This document shows, piece by piece, positions 7,039 through 13,880 of a stretch of DNA of 24,732 nt. Below the pieces are notes generated by a model, which saw only the letters and a program-made list of their open reading frames with translations, searched no databases and had not been told where the DNA came from. The stretch's first letter is position 1, and the number at the start of each line of letters is the position of its first letter. A program made the translations under genes and the position numbers. The DNA is taken from the NCBI GenBank assembly GCA_937927845.1, contig CALFXE010000207.1, positions 1-24,732 on the forward strand. Direction: 5' to 3'. The stretch comes from an uncultured Paludibacter sp. Lineage in GTDB: Bacteria; Bacteroidota; Bacteroidia; Bacteroidales; Paludibacteraceae.

Positions 7039-10000
7039 TTAAAAATTAAATTGAATGCCGAACGACCAGGTCTTCAGCGGCGGTAAAAAGCCGGTTAAAA
7101 TAAACTCCGGATCCAAACCGAAATAATTGGTAAATGTCAACACATTCTGCCCCTGCGCATAGAACCGGATATCCCGTACGTGTCTGTTTACCGGAAGCCG
7201 GTAGCTTAGCTGGATGTTCTTTAAACGGATAAACGAGGCATCGCCGACAGCCGCCGTACTATTCATAAAAAGCGCATGCGATTGATTCTTTTGCGCATCT
7301 GTACCGGAGGAGTAAGGCATGTACTGCCCGCCGGGATTATCTTTCGACCATACGTCCAATACCTCCACCGGTTGGTTGTTCAGACTGCCCGGCCGGGACA
7401 TCATACTGTTGTAATTTTTCTGTACCTGGTTCACAAATTGGAATAAGAAGGAGAATTCCCATTGTTTGTACGATAACTGGTTCGACCACCCCCCGTAATA
7501 CCTCGGTCCTGTTTCTTTGATCACCCGGTTATCGTCCGGTGAAGAGATGTTGCCATCGTTGTTGTAGTCCGTAAAAATATAGAGACCGGTTTCCGGGTCG
7601 ATCCCTTCGTAATTATACACTTTCACGATGGAGGTCGGATAGCCTACCACATATTGGTTGGCATAGGTGGAACCTTCCAGTCCCGGGAACGACACCAGCT
7701 TGTTCCGGGGAAAAGTGATGTTGAAATCGCTGTTCCAGTTGAACGAGCCTGTCCTCACGGGATTGGTATTCAGTTCGAACTCCAGTCCCCTGTTTTCCAC
7801 CGTGGCCGGCAGGTTGGCCTGGATACGGCTGAAACCGGTAGTAGCCGGTAACGGGATACCCACCAGCTGGTTCCCGGAACGGTTACGGTACCAGGCGGTG
7901 TTCAACCGTATCCGGTCGTTGATAAAGCCCAGTTCCAGGGCAGCCTCCAGTTTCGTCGTCTTTTCCCAACTGAAATAAGGGTTGTACAACCGGGAAGGGT
8001 ACAATGCCTTGATTCCCCCGTAACTTTTGCTGCTCACGGTATAGGTATCCAGGTACTGGTAATCGCCGATGGCGTCGCTTCCGGTCAGTCCGTAGCTTGT
8101 ACGCAGTTTTCCGAAGCTCAGCCACCGGATATCATTGAAAAACTCTTCTTCGGCGAACAGCCATGCCGCACCGACAGCCCCGAAGTTGGCAAACCGGTTG
8201 TTCGTCCCGAAACGGCTCGACCCGTCGCGCCGCCCGGTAAGGTTGAGTATATACCTGTTTTTGTATTGGTAATTGATTCTTCCGAACAGGGCGGCATACT
8301 TGTATCCGGTTTCCGTATCGTAATCGACCCAGGCATTCGCCGCCGCTGCCATGTTTGTGATCAGAGCATTGCTTTCGAACCCCATCCCGAAAAGGCCCAA
8401 AGCCGAAGATTGCCGGTGCTGGAAAGTGCCCCCAATCAATATATCCGTTTCGTGCCCGTTAAGCGCATGTTTGTAGTTTACCTGGGGTTCCAACAAATAC
8501 GTGAATCGGTGTTGGTTCGCTTTGGTAGTGGAGGAGCTTGCAGGTGTACTCCCGAAAGCGGGATTACGTGTCGTATTTGGCGATAATATTGTTTCTTCAA
8601 AAATCTGTTGATCGATGCCCCCGTTCAATTTCAGATAAAAAGAACGGAATAGTTCGTACCCCAAGTTAATATTCAGGTTGAGTACCCTATTTTTGTTGTC
8701 GTAGGTGTTTCCATAGGGAGCTACCGGATTGGCGAAGGTGTTGTTTTCCCAGTTCAGGCTGCCGTCCTCCTTGTAGAGTACCGGGGCATTGGGGCTAAGC
8801 AGAAGAGACTGTTTGGTAACATCTGACCGGATCAAATTATTTGTTTGTTCGGAGAACAGCCCGGAAGCCTTTAACGTGAACCTGTTGTCATCGGACCGGT
8901 GGTTCAGGTTCATGGAGAGGTTGTTTGTCTTGTAGTTGAAATCTTTGGCGAATACCGTCGTTTGTTCGTTATGGCCGGCGCTGACCAGAAAATTCGTATT
9001 TTCACTGCCCCCGCTTAAAGAGAGCTGAATATTCGAATTAATGGCGGTTTTTCCGATCAGTTCGTTCTGCCAGTCCGTGTAACGGTTTTCATCCCAGGTG
9101 CCGTTGATATCGTACGCATTGGCCGGATATTTCGTGATGCCGTCACTGGCATACGCCTGCCTGCGCATCTCCAGGTATTGCGGGGTATCCATCATCTTCA
9201 ACTTGTTTACCACCCGGCTAAGACCGTAGCTGGTGTTCACGCTGAGAGCGGTCTTTTTAGCAGCCCGGCCTTTTTTTGTGGTGACCAGTATCACGCCGTT
9301 GGCGCCGCGGGAACCGTAAATGGCGGTGGCGTCCGCATCTTTCAAAATTTCGATGCTCTCGATATCATTCGGATTGATGGCGTTCAGCGGGTTGATTTCC
9401 GTATAGGGAAGTATGGTTGCAGAAAGGCTGTTTGAAGCAGTTTCCGAACTCACAGGCACCCCGTCGATGATATACATCGGGTAATTTCCCGCCCTTCTCA
9501 AACTGTTCGTGCCACGGATCTGTATATCATAACCACCCCCGCCGGTACCACCGCTTTGGGTAATGTTCACCCCCGCCATGCGCCCCTGAACGGCGGAAAG
9601 CGCATTGCTTACCGGCTGGTTTTGAATCTCCTTGGCGGTCACGCGGGCAATGCTGCCGGTACGTACCGCGTCTTTCACGGTATAGTATCCGGCATTCACC
9701 ACCACTTCGGACAGCGCGGTGATGTCTTCCTGTAATTGTACATTCAGCCGGGTCCTGCCGTTCAGCGGGATCTCCTGCGTTTTAAAACCGACAAAGGAGA
9801 AGGAGAGCACCGCATCGGCCGGTACGCCGGGTAATGTATACTGCCCCTCTTCTCCGGTGGTCGTACCGGTGGATGAGGTTCCTTTAATTACGATACTCAC
9901 GCCCGGCAACGGGTTACCGGAGAGTTCGGTAACCCGTCCGGTGACGGTGACCGTTTGCGTATAAGCAGAGTTTATAAGGATGAAGGTTCCCGCCAACAGC

Positions 10001-10092
10001 AGGAATAGCAATCGGTACCGTGCGCGTGTATCCCGTAAGACGGATAACAACCGGTAAAATTGGGGACAATAAGATTTGTTTTTTTCCATCAT
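7039..10092 (-). CDS. SusC/RagA-family TonB-dependent outer-membrane transporter
   Basis: A full-length 1017-residue SusC-like protein. About 22 polar residues precede a hydrophobic signal (RLLFLLLAGTFILINSAYTQ). Next come a carboxypeptidase-regulatory-like beta-sandwich (about 48-125: VTGRVTELSGNPLPGVSIVI), a plug domain with the SusC signature IRGTNSLR...YIIDGVPV and DADATAIYGSRGANGVILVTTKKG, then a 22-strand barrel ending in the usual aromatic terminus (FGIQFNF). There is no STN domain, so it is not an obvious anti-sigma-linked transducer. Two consecutive ATGs open the gene. It is the first gene of the leftward operon with SusD and an S9 peptidase. Its upstream region contains a duplicated start context and a candidate structured RNA, both described separately. 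Confidence 0.94.
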   Translation of the reverse strand: MMEKNKSYCPQFYRLLSVLRDTRARYRLLFLLLAGTFILINSAYTQTVTVTGRVTELSGNPLPGVSIVIKGTSSTGTTTGEEGQYTLPGVPADAVLSFSFVGFKTQEIPLNGRTRLNVQLQEDITALSEVVVNAGYYTVKDAVRTGSIARVTAKEIQNQPVSNALSAVQGRMAGVNITQSGGTGGGGYDIQIRGTNSLRRAGNYPMYIIDGVPVSSETASNSLSATILPYTEINPLNAINPNDIESIEILKDADATAIYGSRGANGVILVTTKKGRAAKKTALSVNTSYGLSRVVNKLKMMDTPQYLEMRRQAYASDGITKYPANAYDINGTWDENRYTDWQNELIGKTAINSNIQLSLSGGSENTNFLVSAGHNEQTTVFAKDFNYKTNNLSMNLNHRSDDNRFTLKASGLFSEQTNNLIRSDVTKQSLLLSPNAPVLYKEDGSLNWENNTFANPVAPYGNTYDNKNRVLNLNINLGYELFRSFYLKLNGGIDQQIFEETILSPNTTRNPAFGSTPASSSTTKANQHRFTYLLEPQVNYKHALNGHETDILIGGTFQHRQSSALGLFGMGFESNALITNMAAAANAWVDYDTETGYKYAALFGRINYQYKNRYILNLTGRRDGSSRFGTNNRFANFGAVGAAWLFAEEEFFNDIRWLSFGKLRTSYGLTGSDAIGDYQYLDTYTVSSKSYGGIKALYPSRLYNPYFSWEKTTKLEAALELGFINDRIRLNTAWYRNRSGNQLVGIPLPATTGFSRIQANLPATVENRGLEFELNTNPVRTGSFNWNSDFNITFPRNKLVSFPGLEGSTYANQYVVGYPTSIVKVYNYEGIDPETGLYIFTDYNNDGNISSPDDNRVIKETGPRYYGGWSNQLSYKQWEFSFLFQFVNQVQKNYNSMMSRPGSLNNQPVEVLDVWSKDNPGGQYMPYSSGTDAQKNQSHALFMNSTAAVGDASFIRLKNIQLSYRLPVNRHVRDIRFYAQGQNVLTFTNYFGLDPEFILTGFLPPLKTWSFGIQFNF

Positions 10093-10190
10093 AGTATATG
10101 TTTAACTTGTTGTGTGTATAGAGAATTAACTCATTTAATCAGGTAACATCCAGAATAACAAAATTTATTTTTTGCATCATAGTATATGTT
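10087..10190 (-). repeat. Duplicated start context upstream of susC with a 13-codon leader frame
   Basis: The 16-bp sequence CATCATAGTATATGTT occurs at 10087-10102 and again at 10175-10190, 88 bp apart. On the minus strand each copy reads AACATATACTATGATG and is followed by a run of A. The downstream copy is the susC start. The upstream copy opens a frame from 10180 to 10139 encoding MMQKINFVILDVT and a stop. It may be a leader peptide controlling susC or the trace of a small duplication. Confidence 0.45.
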
Positions 10191-10272
10191 AATGTTTACA
10201 AGCCGACTATAAATTTGGTCCGTTACAAACGGTAGATGTGTCGGTGTTTATTGAAAAATTAAACGGATATTT

Positions 10273-10286
10273 CCGGCTAACGCCGG
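10273..10286 (-). other. Small GC-rich hairpin in the susC upstream region
   Basis: CCGGC-TAAC-GCCGG forms a 5-bp stem with a 4-nt loop, 187 bp upstream of the susC start. Between it and susC I find no clear TTTG/TAnnTTTG promoter pair, so the susC promoter is not located. An open frame on the plus strand through 10238-10507 shows no recognisable protein features and I do not call it a gene. Confidence 0.3.
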
Positions 10287-10410
10287 CTCAAAGAGGTAAA
10301 AGTTTTCAGGTAACTGAAACCCGGTGCGGTAGCGGTCAATCGTACGGGCAAGAGGATAATCAGGTATCCAACATCTTATTCGATGTGGCTCTAAGTATAT
10401 GCGGGAATAT

Positions 10411-10596
10411 AAAAAAAGAGGCGCGGACGATTGCCATTATTCCTGTTGTCAGGCTCCGCAAGGGCCTTATCAGAAGAATAGAACAATGTCCACGCCCTTA
10501 TTGCTAAGGGCGCTTCCATTCTCTGGTCTTCTGATTTGAATTTTGCGGATTCGACAACAAGACCAAAAAAGCGCTATGTAAGTTGTACCGTATTTA
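10411..10596 (-). ncRNA. Candidate structured RNA or long 5' leader upstream of susC
   Basis: On the minus strand a -7 element TACTTTTG (10610 to 10603) precedes a region with nested complementary arms: TGTTGTC/GACAACA (10444-10450 with 10553-10559), TCCGCAA/TTGCGGA (10455-10461 with 10543-10549), TCAGAAGA/TCTTCTGA (10470-10477 with 10527-10534) and an apical 8-bp stem CGCCCTTA/TAAGGGCG (10493-10512). Read on the minus strand the apical loop is GCAA, a GNRA tetraloop, which favours that orientation. A run of seven T residues (10417 to 10411, minus strand) could mark the 3' end. It may be a stand-alone small RNA or the leader of the susC transcript. I cannot match it to a named family. Confidence 0.4.
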
Positions 10597-10800
10597 ACAG
10601 CACAAAAGTACTAATTCTTTTTAATTTCTATGTTTTCATACGCGTTTTGTTTAAGTTTTAGATATTTTTTGTACCTTTACTTCTCTAACTTTGAAATCGG
10701 CCTGCTTAGCAGATAGTCATAGTTTAAAATGCAAATAAAAACAAAAACATTGAGACACTGCGTCATATTGAAATGTTTCGCACAAGCGTATTCAAAAAAC

Positions 10801-10844
10801 TTACAATTGTAAAACGTGTTGTACAAAGAAGGATACAAGTTGTA
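10801..10844 (+). promoter_or_regulatory. Three ACAA/TTGT dyads, probable operator of the XRE gene
   Basis: Three small perfect palindromes built from the same half-sites lie 72-115 bp before the XRE start codon: TTACAATTGTAA (10801-10812), TTGTACAA (10819-10826) and TACAA-G-TTGTA (10834-10844). The cluster next to a gene for a dimeric helix-turn-helix protein suggests autoregulation. A possible -7 element TACCTTTA lies further upstream near 10672. The rest of 10611-10800 shows no gene. Confidence 0.4.
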
Positions 10845-10915
10845 TAACTTCTTATAAAATTATTTTCATCTTCGATTTTGTATTATCTTTATTATAAATT
10901 TAATTTGAGTCAGTT

Positions 10916-11341
10916 ATGAATGATACGGAAAACAATAAAAAGATTCCTCATCAAGGCAAAAATGCAAAGCGATTCAGGGAAGCCAAAGGCATTAAGCAGG
11001 AAGCAATTGCCATTGAATTAGATATTACCCAACAAGCTGTATCGCAATTGGAAAAACGTCAGGAGCTTGATGATGAGGTAATAAAAGTGTATGCCAAAAT
11101 TGTGGGGATAGACGAATACTTTATCCGGAATATGGTTGATGATTCTATATTGGAAGGCTGTAATTATTTCTATGACAATAGTTTCCAAAACAGGGATTAC
11201 AGTTCTCAAATCTTAAATTTTAATCCTTTGGATAAGTTAGTGGAGCTTTATTCCGAAAAAGACCAATTGTATGAACGGATAGTCCAACTGGAAAAAGAAA
11301 AAAACACTCTTCTGGAAAACTTGCTGAAGGAGAGGAAATAA
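10916..11341 (+). CDS. XRE-family transcriptional regulator with C-terminal coiled coil
   Basis: A 141-residue protein. Residues about 15-70 are a Cro/C1-type helix-turn-helix (RFREAKGIKQEAIAIELDIT, then QQAVSQLEKRQELDDEVIKV). Residues about 105-141 form a charged heptad-rich helix (VELYSEKDQLYERIVQLEKE) suited to dimerisation. It probably represses its own promoter through the dyads upstream and may set expression of the rightward genes that follow. It is the first gene of the A+T-rich accessory block. No C-terminal peptidase or sensor domain is present. The target genes are inferred only from position. Confidence 0.85.
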   Translation: MNDTENNKKIPHQGKNAKRFREAKGIKQEAIAIELDITQQAVSQLEKRQELDDEVIKVYAKIVGIDEYFIRNMVDDSILEGCNYFYDNSFQNRDYSSQILNFNPLDKLVELYSEKDQLYERIVQLEKEKNTLLENLLKERK

Positions 11342-11634
11342 GGTACGGGGCTCTCCCTTCCCAACCACTAGGGTAGATACTATTTTACAGGCAGTAAAAC
11401 TATCTGAAGAGTTATTAAAGATTGGAAGGGAAAAGTTTGAAGATTTAAAAAAAAGCGAAAGACGGTAAACAAAATTAATAATTGATATATTTGAAGAACA
11501 ACGCTTTTAACTGTTAATAAAACAGACGACAACAAAGCTAAACCTGAGATTTTTAAATAGAGCACTGTATGTTGCCTTAACTTCATCCTAAACAGAGGAT
11601 GGCTAAAAGAGGAATAAACTAAAATCATGCTATT
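11342..11634 (+). other. Gap with a short coiled-coil remnant frame
   Basis: No convincing gene lies here. From 11373 to 11468 a frame shifted by one relative to the XRE gene is open for 31 codons, encoding VDTILQAVKLSEELLKIGRE and a lysine-rich end. This is the same amphipathic helix type as the XRE C-terminus, so it could be a frame-shifted extension of that gene or an unrelated remnant. The next gene's ATG at 11635 has no strong ribosome site, which is common in this phylum. Confidence 0.3.
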
Positions 11635-13245
11635 ATGGATACAAAACACAAAGTGCCTTTTTTCGATATTGAGGATATAACCCTGCTGATGGAAGTTGGA
11701 GGTAGAAAGTATGAAAAAAATAATCCTATACATCAAAAAAAAGGTAGGCAACTGAAAAATGAAGTATGGGAGAAAACTTTATACTGGAAAGATCTGGTAA
11801 TTAGTCAACTAAGGAAATACAATTATGTAAAAACAAGATCTATACGAAGATGGCAAAATAGTGGAAGCTTCATGCGTTATACCTGGGCTCAGATATTCAA
11901 ACAGGGAGATGAGCAAAAAGGTATTTACTTTACCGTAGGAGCAGGACAACAAGGGTTAAATTATCAATTTGATTACCAGCATATTGACAATACAAGTATT
12001 AAATTAAGAACAAATCAAAAGGCTATATGTGAATCTCTTATAAAAAAGACGAATAACACACGGATATCCATTCCGATAGATAAATTGCATGAATATACTT
12101 GGGAGAGACTTGTTAAAGAAACCGTTGATTTTATCATTAAATACACTCCATTATATGATGAAGTTATAAAAAAGGTATTTAATCTTAATCAGAAAAGAAT
12201 AGCCCGAATAACATATAACACAGCAGGCTGGATAGAGCCATCGGGAAAATACGGAAAAAGTAAAAGTAAAAATTCACACGAGTTTAACTATGGCTATGGA
12301 CATGAGGAATGGCTATTTGACTTAGCTAAAACCTATAAAGGTTATCATTATGCGTTTTTAGAACCCATAAGGAAACAATATCAGGCATACGAAGACAAGA
12401 CTTTTGATATAGTTCTATATACCATAAATAGTGAAACAAGGCAACGTTATTTTGTTGGAGAAATTGCCAATGTTAAAGTTCTGACAAAAGACCAGGCAGA
12501 AGAAGTATATTCATATTATGAAAAAACAGGATGGCTTTTTGAAATGGAGCAGCAGATTATTGATAAAAATATAAATCCAGATGGTTTTTCGAACTGGAAG
12601 GGGTTGAATTTATTTAATATACGCTTTAAAATATCCGATATAAAACAATCTGAATCTCTAGATACACCTATACCACCACACAATCCCATTCACAATCTTA
12701 ATCGTTATTCACTTATTCATTATAAAGAAGAGTATGGCTTAACCGAAAATGTTGATAAAGTCGATACATATAATTTTGCTGCAGCAAAAGACACCATCCC
12801 TCCTGCTACCGGAGGCATCATTAAGACAAAAGAGTACGAAAGGCAACCTAAAACAGTTGAAATTGAATATTTACATCAAGCCATAAGCGATGGGCTTTTG
12901 GCTAAATTGAAGAGTGAAAGCAGAAAAGTAAAAAAAGAGGTTGATGCCGGCTATGGAAATAACAGAATAGATTTAGTAGAGCAAGTACCTGATGGAGATA
13001 TTTTTTATGAGATAAAAACGTATCCTTCATTAAAGACTTCCATAAGGGTAGCTATAGGACAACTTTTGGAATATTCTATGTGGACTGAAAAGAACAAAGC
13101 CAAAGAACTTATTGTCGTGACTCAACCGACGCCTGATGCAGAGGCAGTCAAAATATATTTTGCACATATCAGAAAAACATACAATATACCTTTGTATTAT
13201 CAATCATTTGACATTGAGACAAAGGAGTTATCAGGAAAAGTATAA
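11635..13245 (+). CDS. PD-(D/E)XK nuclease-like protein, probable defence effector
   Basis: A 536-residue protein I do not recognise over its full length. The C-terminal region (about 410-510) has the layout of a PD-(D/E)XK nuclease: a glutamate-containing helix, Asp446 in NRIDLV, the EIK signature (Glu459, Lys461) in IFYEIKTYPS, and Gln476 in the following helix GQLLEYSMW. This is the order D-ExK-Q seen in restriction-like endonucleases. The N-terminal 400 residues are a large uncharacterised region rich in aromatic and charged residues. They contain a potential recognition domain but no ATPase or methylase motif that I can see. It lies between the XRE gene and the RNA-RT unit, all on the plus strand. 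A restriction-like or abortive nuclease role is plausible. Whether it works with the RT is unknown. Confidence 0.65.
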   Translation: MDTKHKVPFFDIEDITLLMEVGGRKYEKNNPIHQKKGRQLKNEVWEKTLYWKDLVISQLRKYNYVKTRSIRRWQNSGSFMRYTWAQIFKQGDEQKGIYFTVGAGQQGLNYQFDYQHIDNTSIKLRTNQKAICESLIKKTNNTRISIPIDKLHEYTWERLVKETVDFIIKYTPLYDEVIKKVFNLNQKRIARITYNTAGWIEPSGKYGKSKSKNSHEFNYGYGHEEWLFDLAKTYKGYHYAFLEPIRKQYQAYEDKTFDIVLYTINSETRQRYFVGEIANVKVLTKDQAEEVYSYYEKTGWLFEMEQQIIDKNINPDGFSNWKGLNLFNIRFKISDIKQSESLDTPIPPHNPIHNLNRYSLIHYKEEYGLTENVDKVDTYNFAAAKDTIPPATGGIIKTKEYERQPKTVEIEYLHQAISDGLLAKLKSESRKVKKEVDAGYGNNRIDLVEQVPDGDIFYEIKTYPSLKTSIRVAIGQLLEYSMWTEKNKAKELIVVTQPTPDAEAVKIYFAHIRKTYNIPLYYQSFDIETKELSGKV

Positions 13246-13305
13246 AAATATGTATGACCATAATATTTATAAATCACATGTAATAAAAGATTTCAATAAA
13301 ATTAG

Positions 13306-13313
13306 TATCTTTG
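13306..13313 (+). promoter_or_regulatory. -7 element upstream of the candidate RNA/RT unit
   Basis: TATCTTTG matches TAnnTTTG and would start transcription near 13320. I see no TTTG at the -33 position. It is the only good -7 match I find between the nuclease-like gene and the RT. A transcript from here would run about 240 nt before the large stem at 13562. Confidence 0.35.
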
Positions 13314-13439
13314 GATATTGAGGTTTATCGTACCCGTCAATATGCAATTATTTGCGCAAATGCAAAAGACGCTGAGGGGGGAATAAACAAAAAACATATA
13401 TCTAATAATGAAGAATTTGGATCAAATAATAAAAATAAG

Positions 13440-13495
13440 ATTTACGCATACTATGAATTTCGCATTTACGAATGTTCCATTTTTATTGCGTAAAT
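13440..13495 (+). other. Inverted repeat in the leader of the RT unit
   Basis: ATTTACGCA (13440-13448) and TGCGTAAAT (13487-13495) are perfect 9-bp complements around a 38-nt loop. A 12-bp palindrome ATTTGCGCAAAT lies upstream at 13350-13361. The short open frame across 13311-13493 has no protein-like features. The region may be 5' RNA structure or regulatory DNA. Confidence 0.35.
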
Positions 13496-13500
13496 AAAAC

Positions 13501-13515
13501 GTTAGTGGCAAGGCT
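13501..13515 (+). repeat. Left copy of an inverted repeat bracketing the RNA-RT unit
   Basis: GTTAGTGGCAAGGCT here and AGCCCAGCCACTAAC at 15431-15445 are inverted copies that agree at 13 of 15 positions. They lie just outside the structured RNA and just after the RT stop codon, so they mark the limits of that unit. They could be the edges of a mobile cassette. Confidence 0.45.
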
Positions 13516-13561
13516 AAGAGACCGACAAGCTAGAAAAATGAAACTAAATAACTAAAGATAT

Positions 13562-13876
13562 GAAATGAGAAAGGTAAGTGGTTCGCTGAATAGTACGTTT
13601 TATCTTCCACAGCTAAGCAAGACATACGTTGCTTACGGAGCAGGAATTCCAATTATGCAAGGACAATCGAAAGAAAGTTCAAGCATGTTGAGAATTATCT
13701 GTACTGTTCTGATTGACTTCATAGTATTTATTATTATGGACAAAGTTACGAATAGAATTCTTCCCGAAAGGGAAATCGGGGCGACATTCAATAGAGTGTC
13801 GTATAATGCATGTACTATTCCGTTAATGAAAATTGATGTAAAGGCTTGCCCCGTTTAACCACTTACCCCTCATTTC
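13562..13876 (+). ncRNA. Candidate large structured RNA partner of the reverse transcriptase
   Basis: Long-range perfect complements fold this 315-nt stretch into one body. P1 is GAAATGAG/CTCATTTC (13562-13569 with 13869-13876), P2 is GGTAAGTGGTT/AACCACTTACC (13573-13583 with 13857-13867) and P3 is GAATAGTAC/GTACTATTC (13588-13596 with 13812-13820). A GC-rich helix CGGGGC/GCCCCG (13777-13782 with 13848-13853) crosses P3, which would be a pseudoknot. Local hairpins are TAAGCAA/TTGCTTA (13614-13635), TTCCC-GAAA-GGGAA (13761-13774) with a GNRA loop, and CGACAT/GTGTCG (13782-13801). The structure ends 4 nt before the RT start codon. A 97-codon open frame (13565-13858) runs through it, but it lacks domain features and coincides with the stems, so I favour RNA. 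Retron RNAs and the RNAs of some defence RTs occupy this position. No family match can be claimed by eye. Confidence 0.6.
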
Positions 13877-13880
13877 TCTT

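Noticed and set aside
10238..10507. 89-codon plus-strand frame upstream of susC
   Set aside because: It overlaps the nested inverted repeats of the candidate RNA and has no protein-like features.
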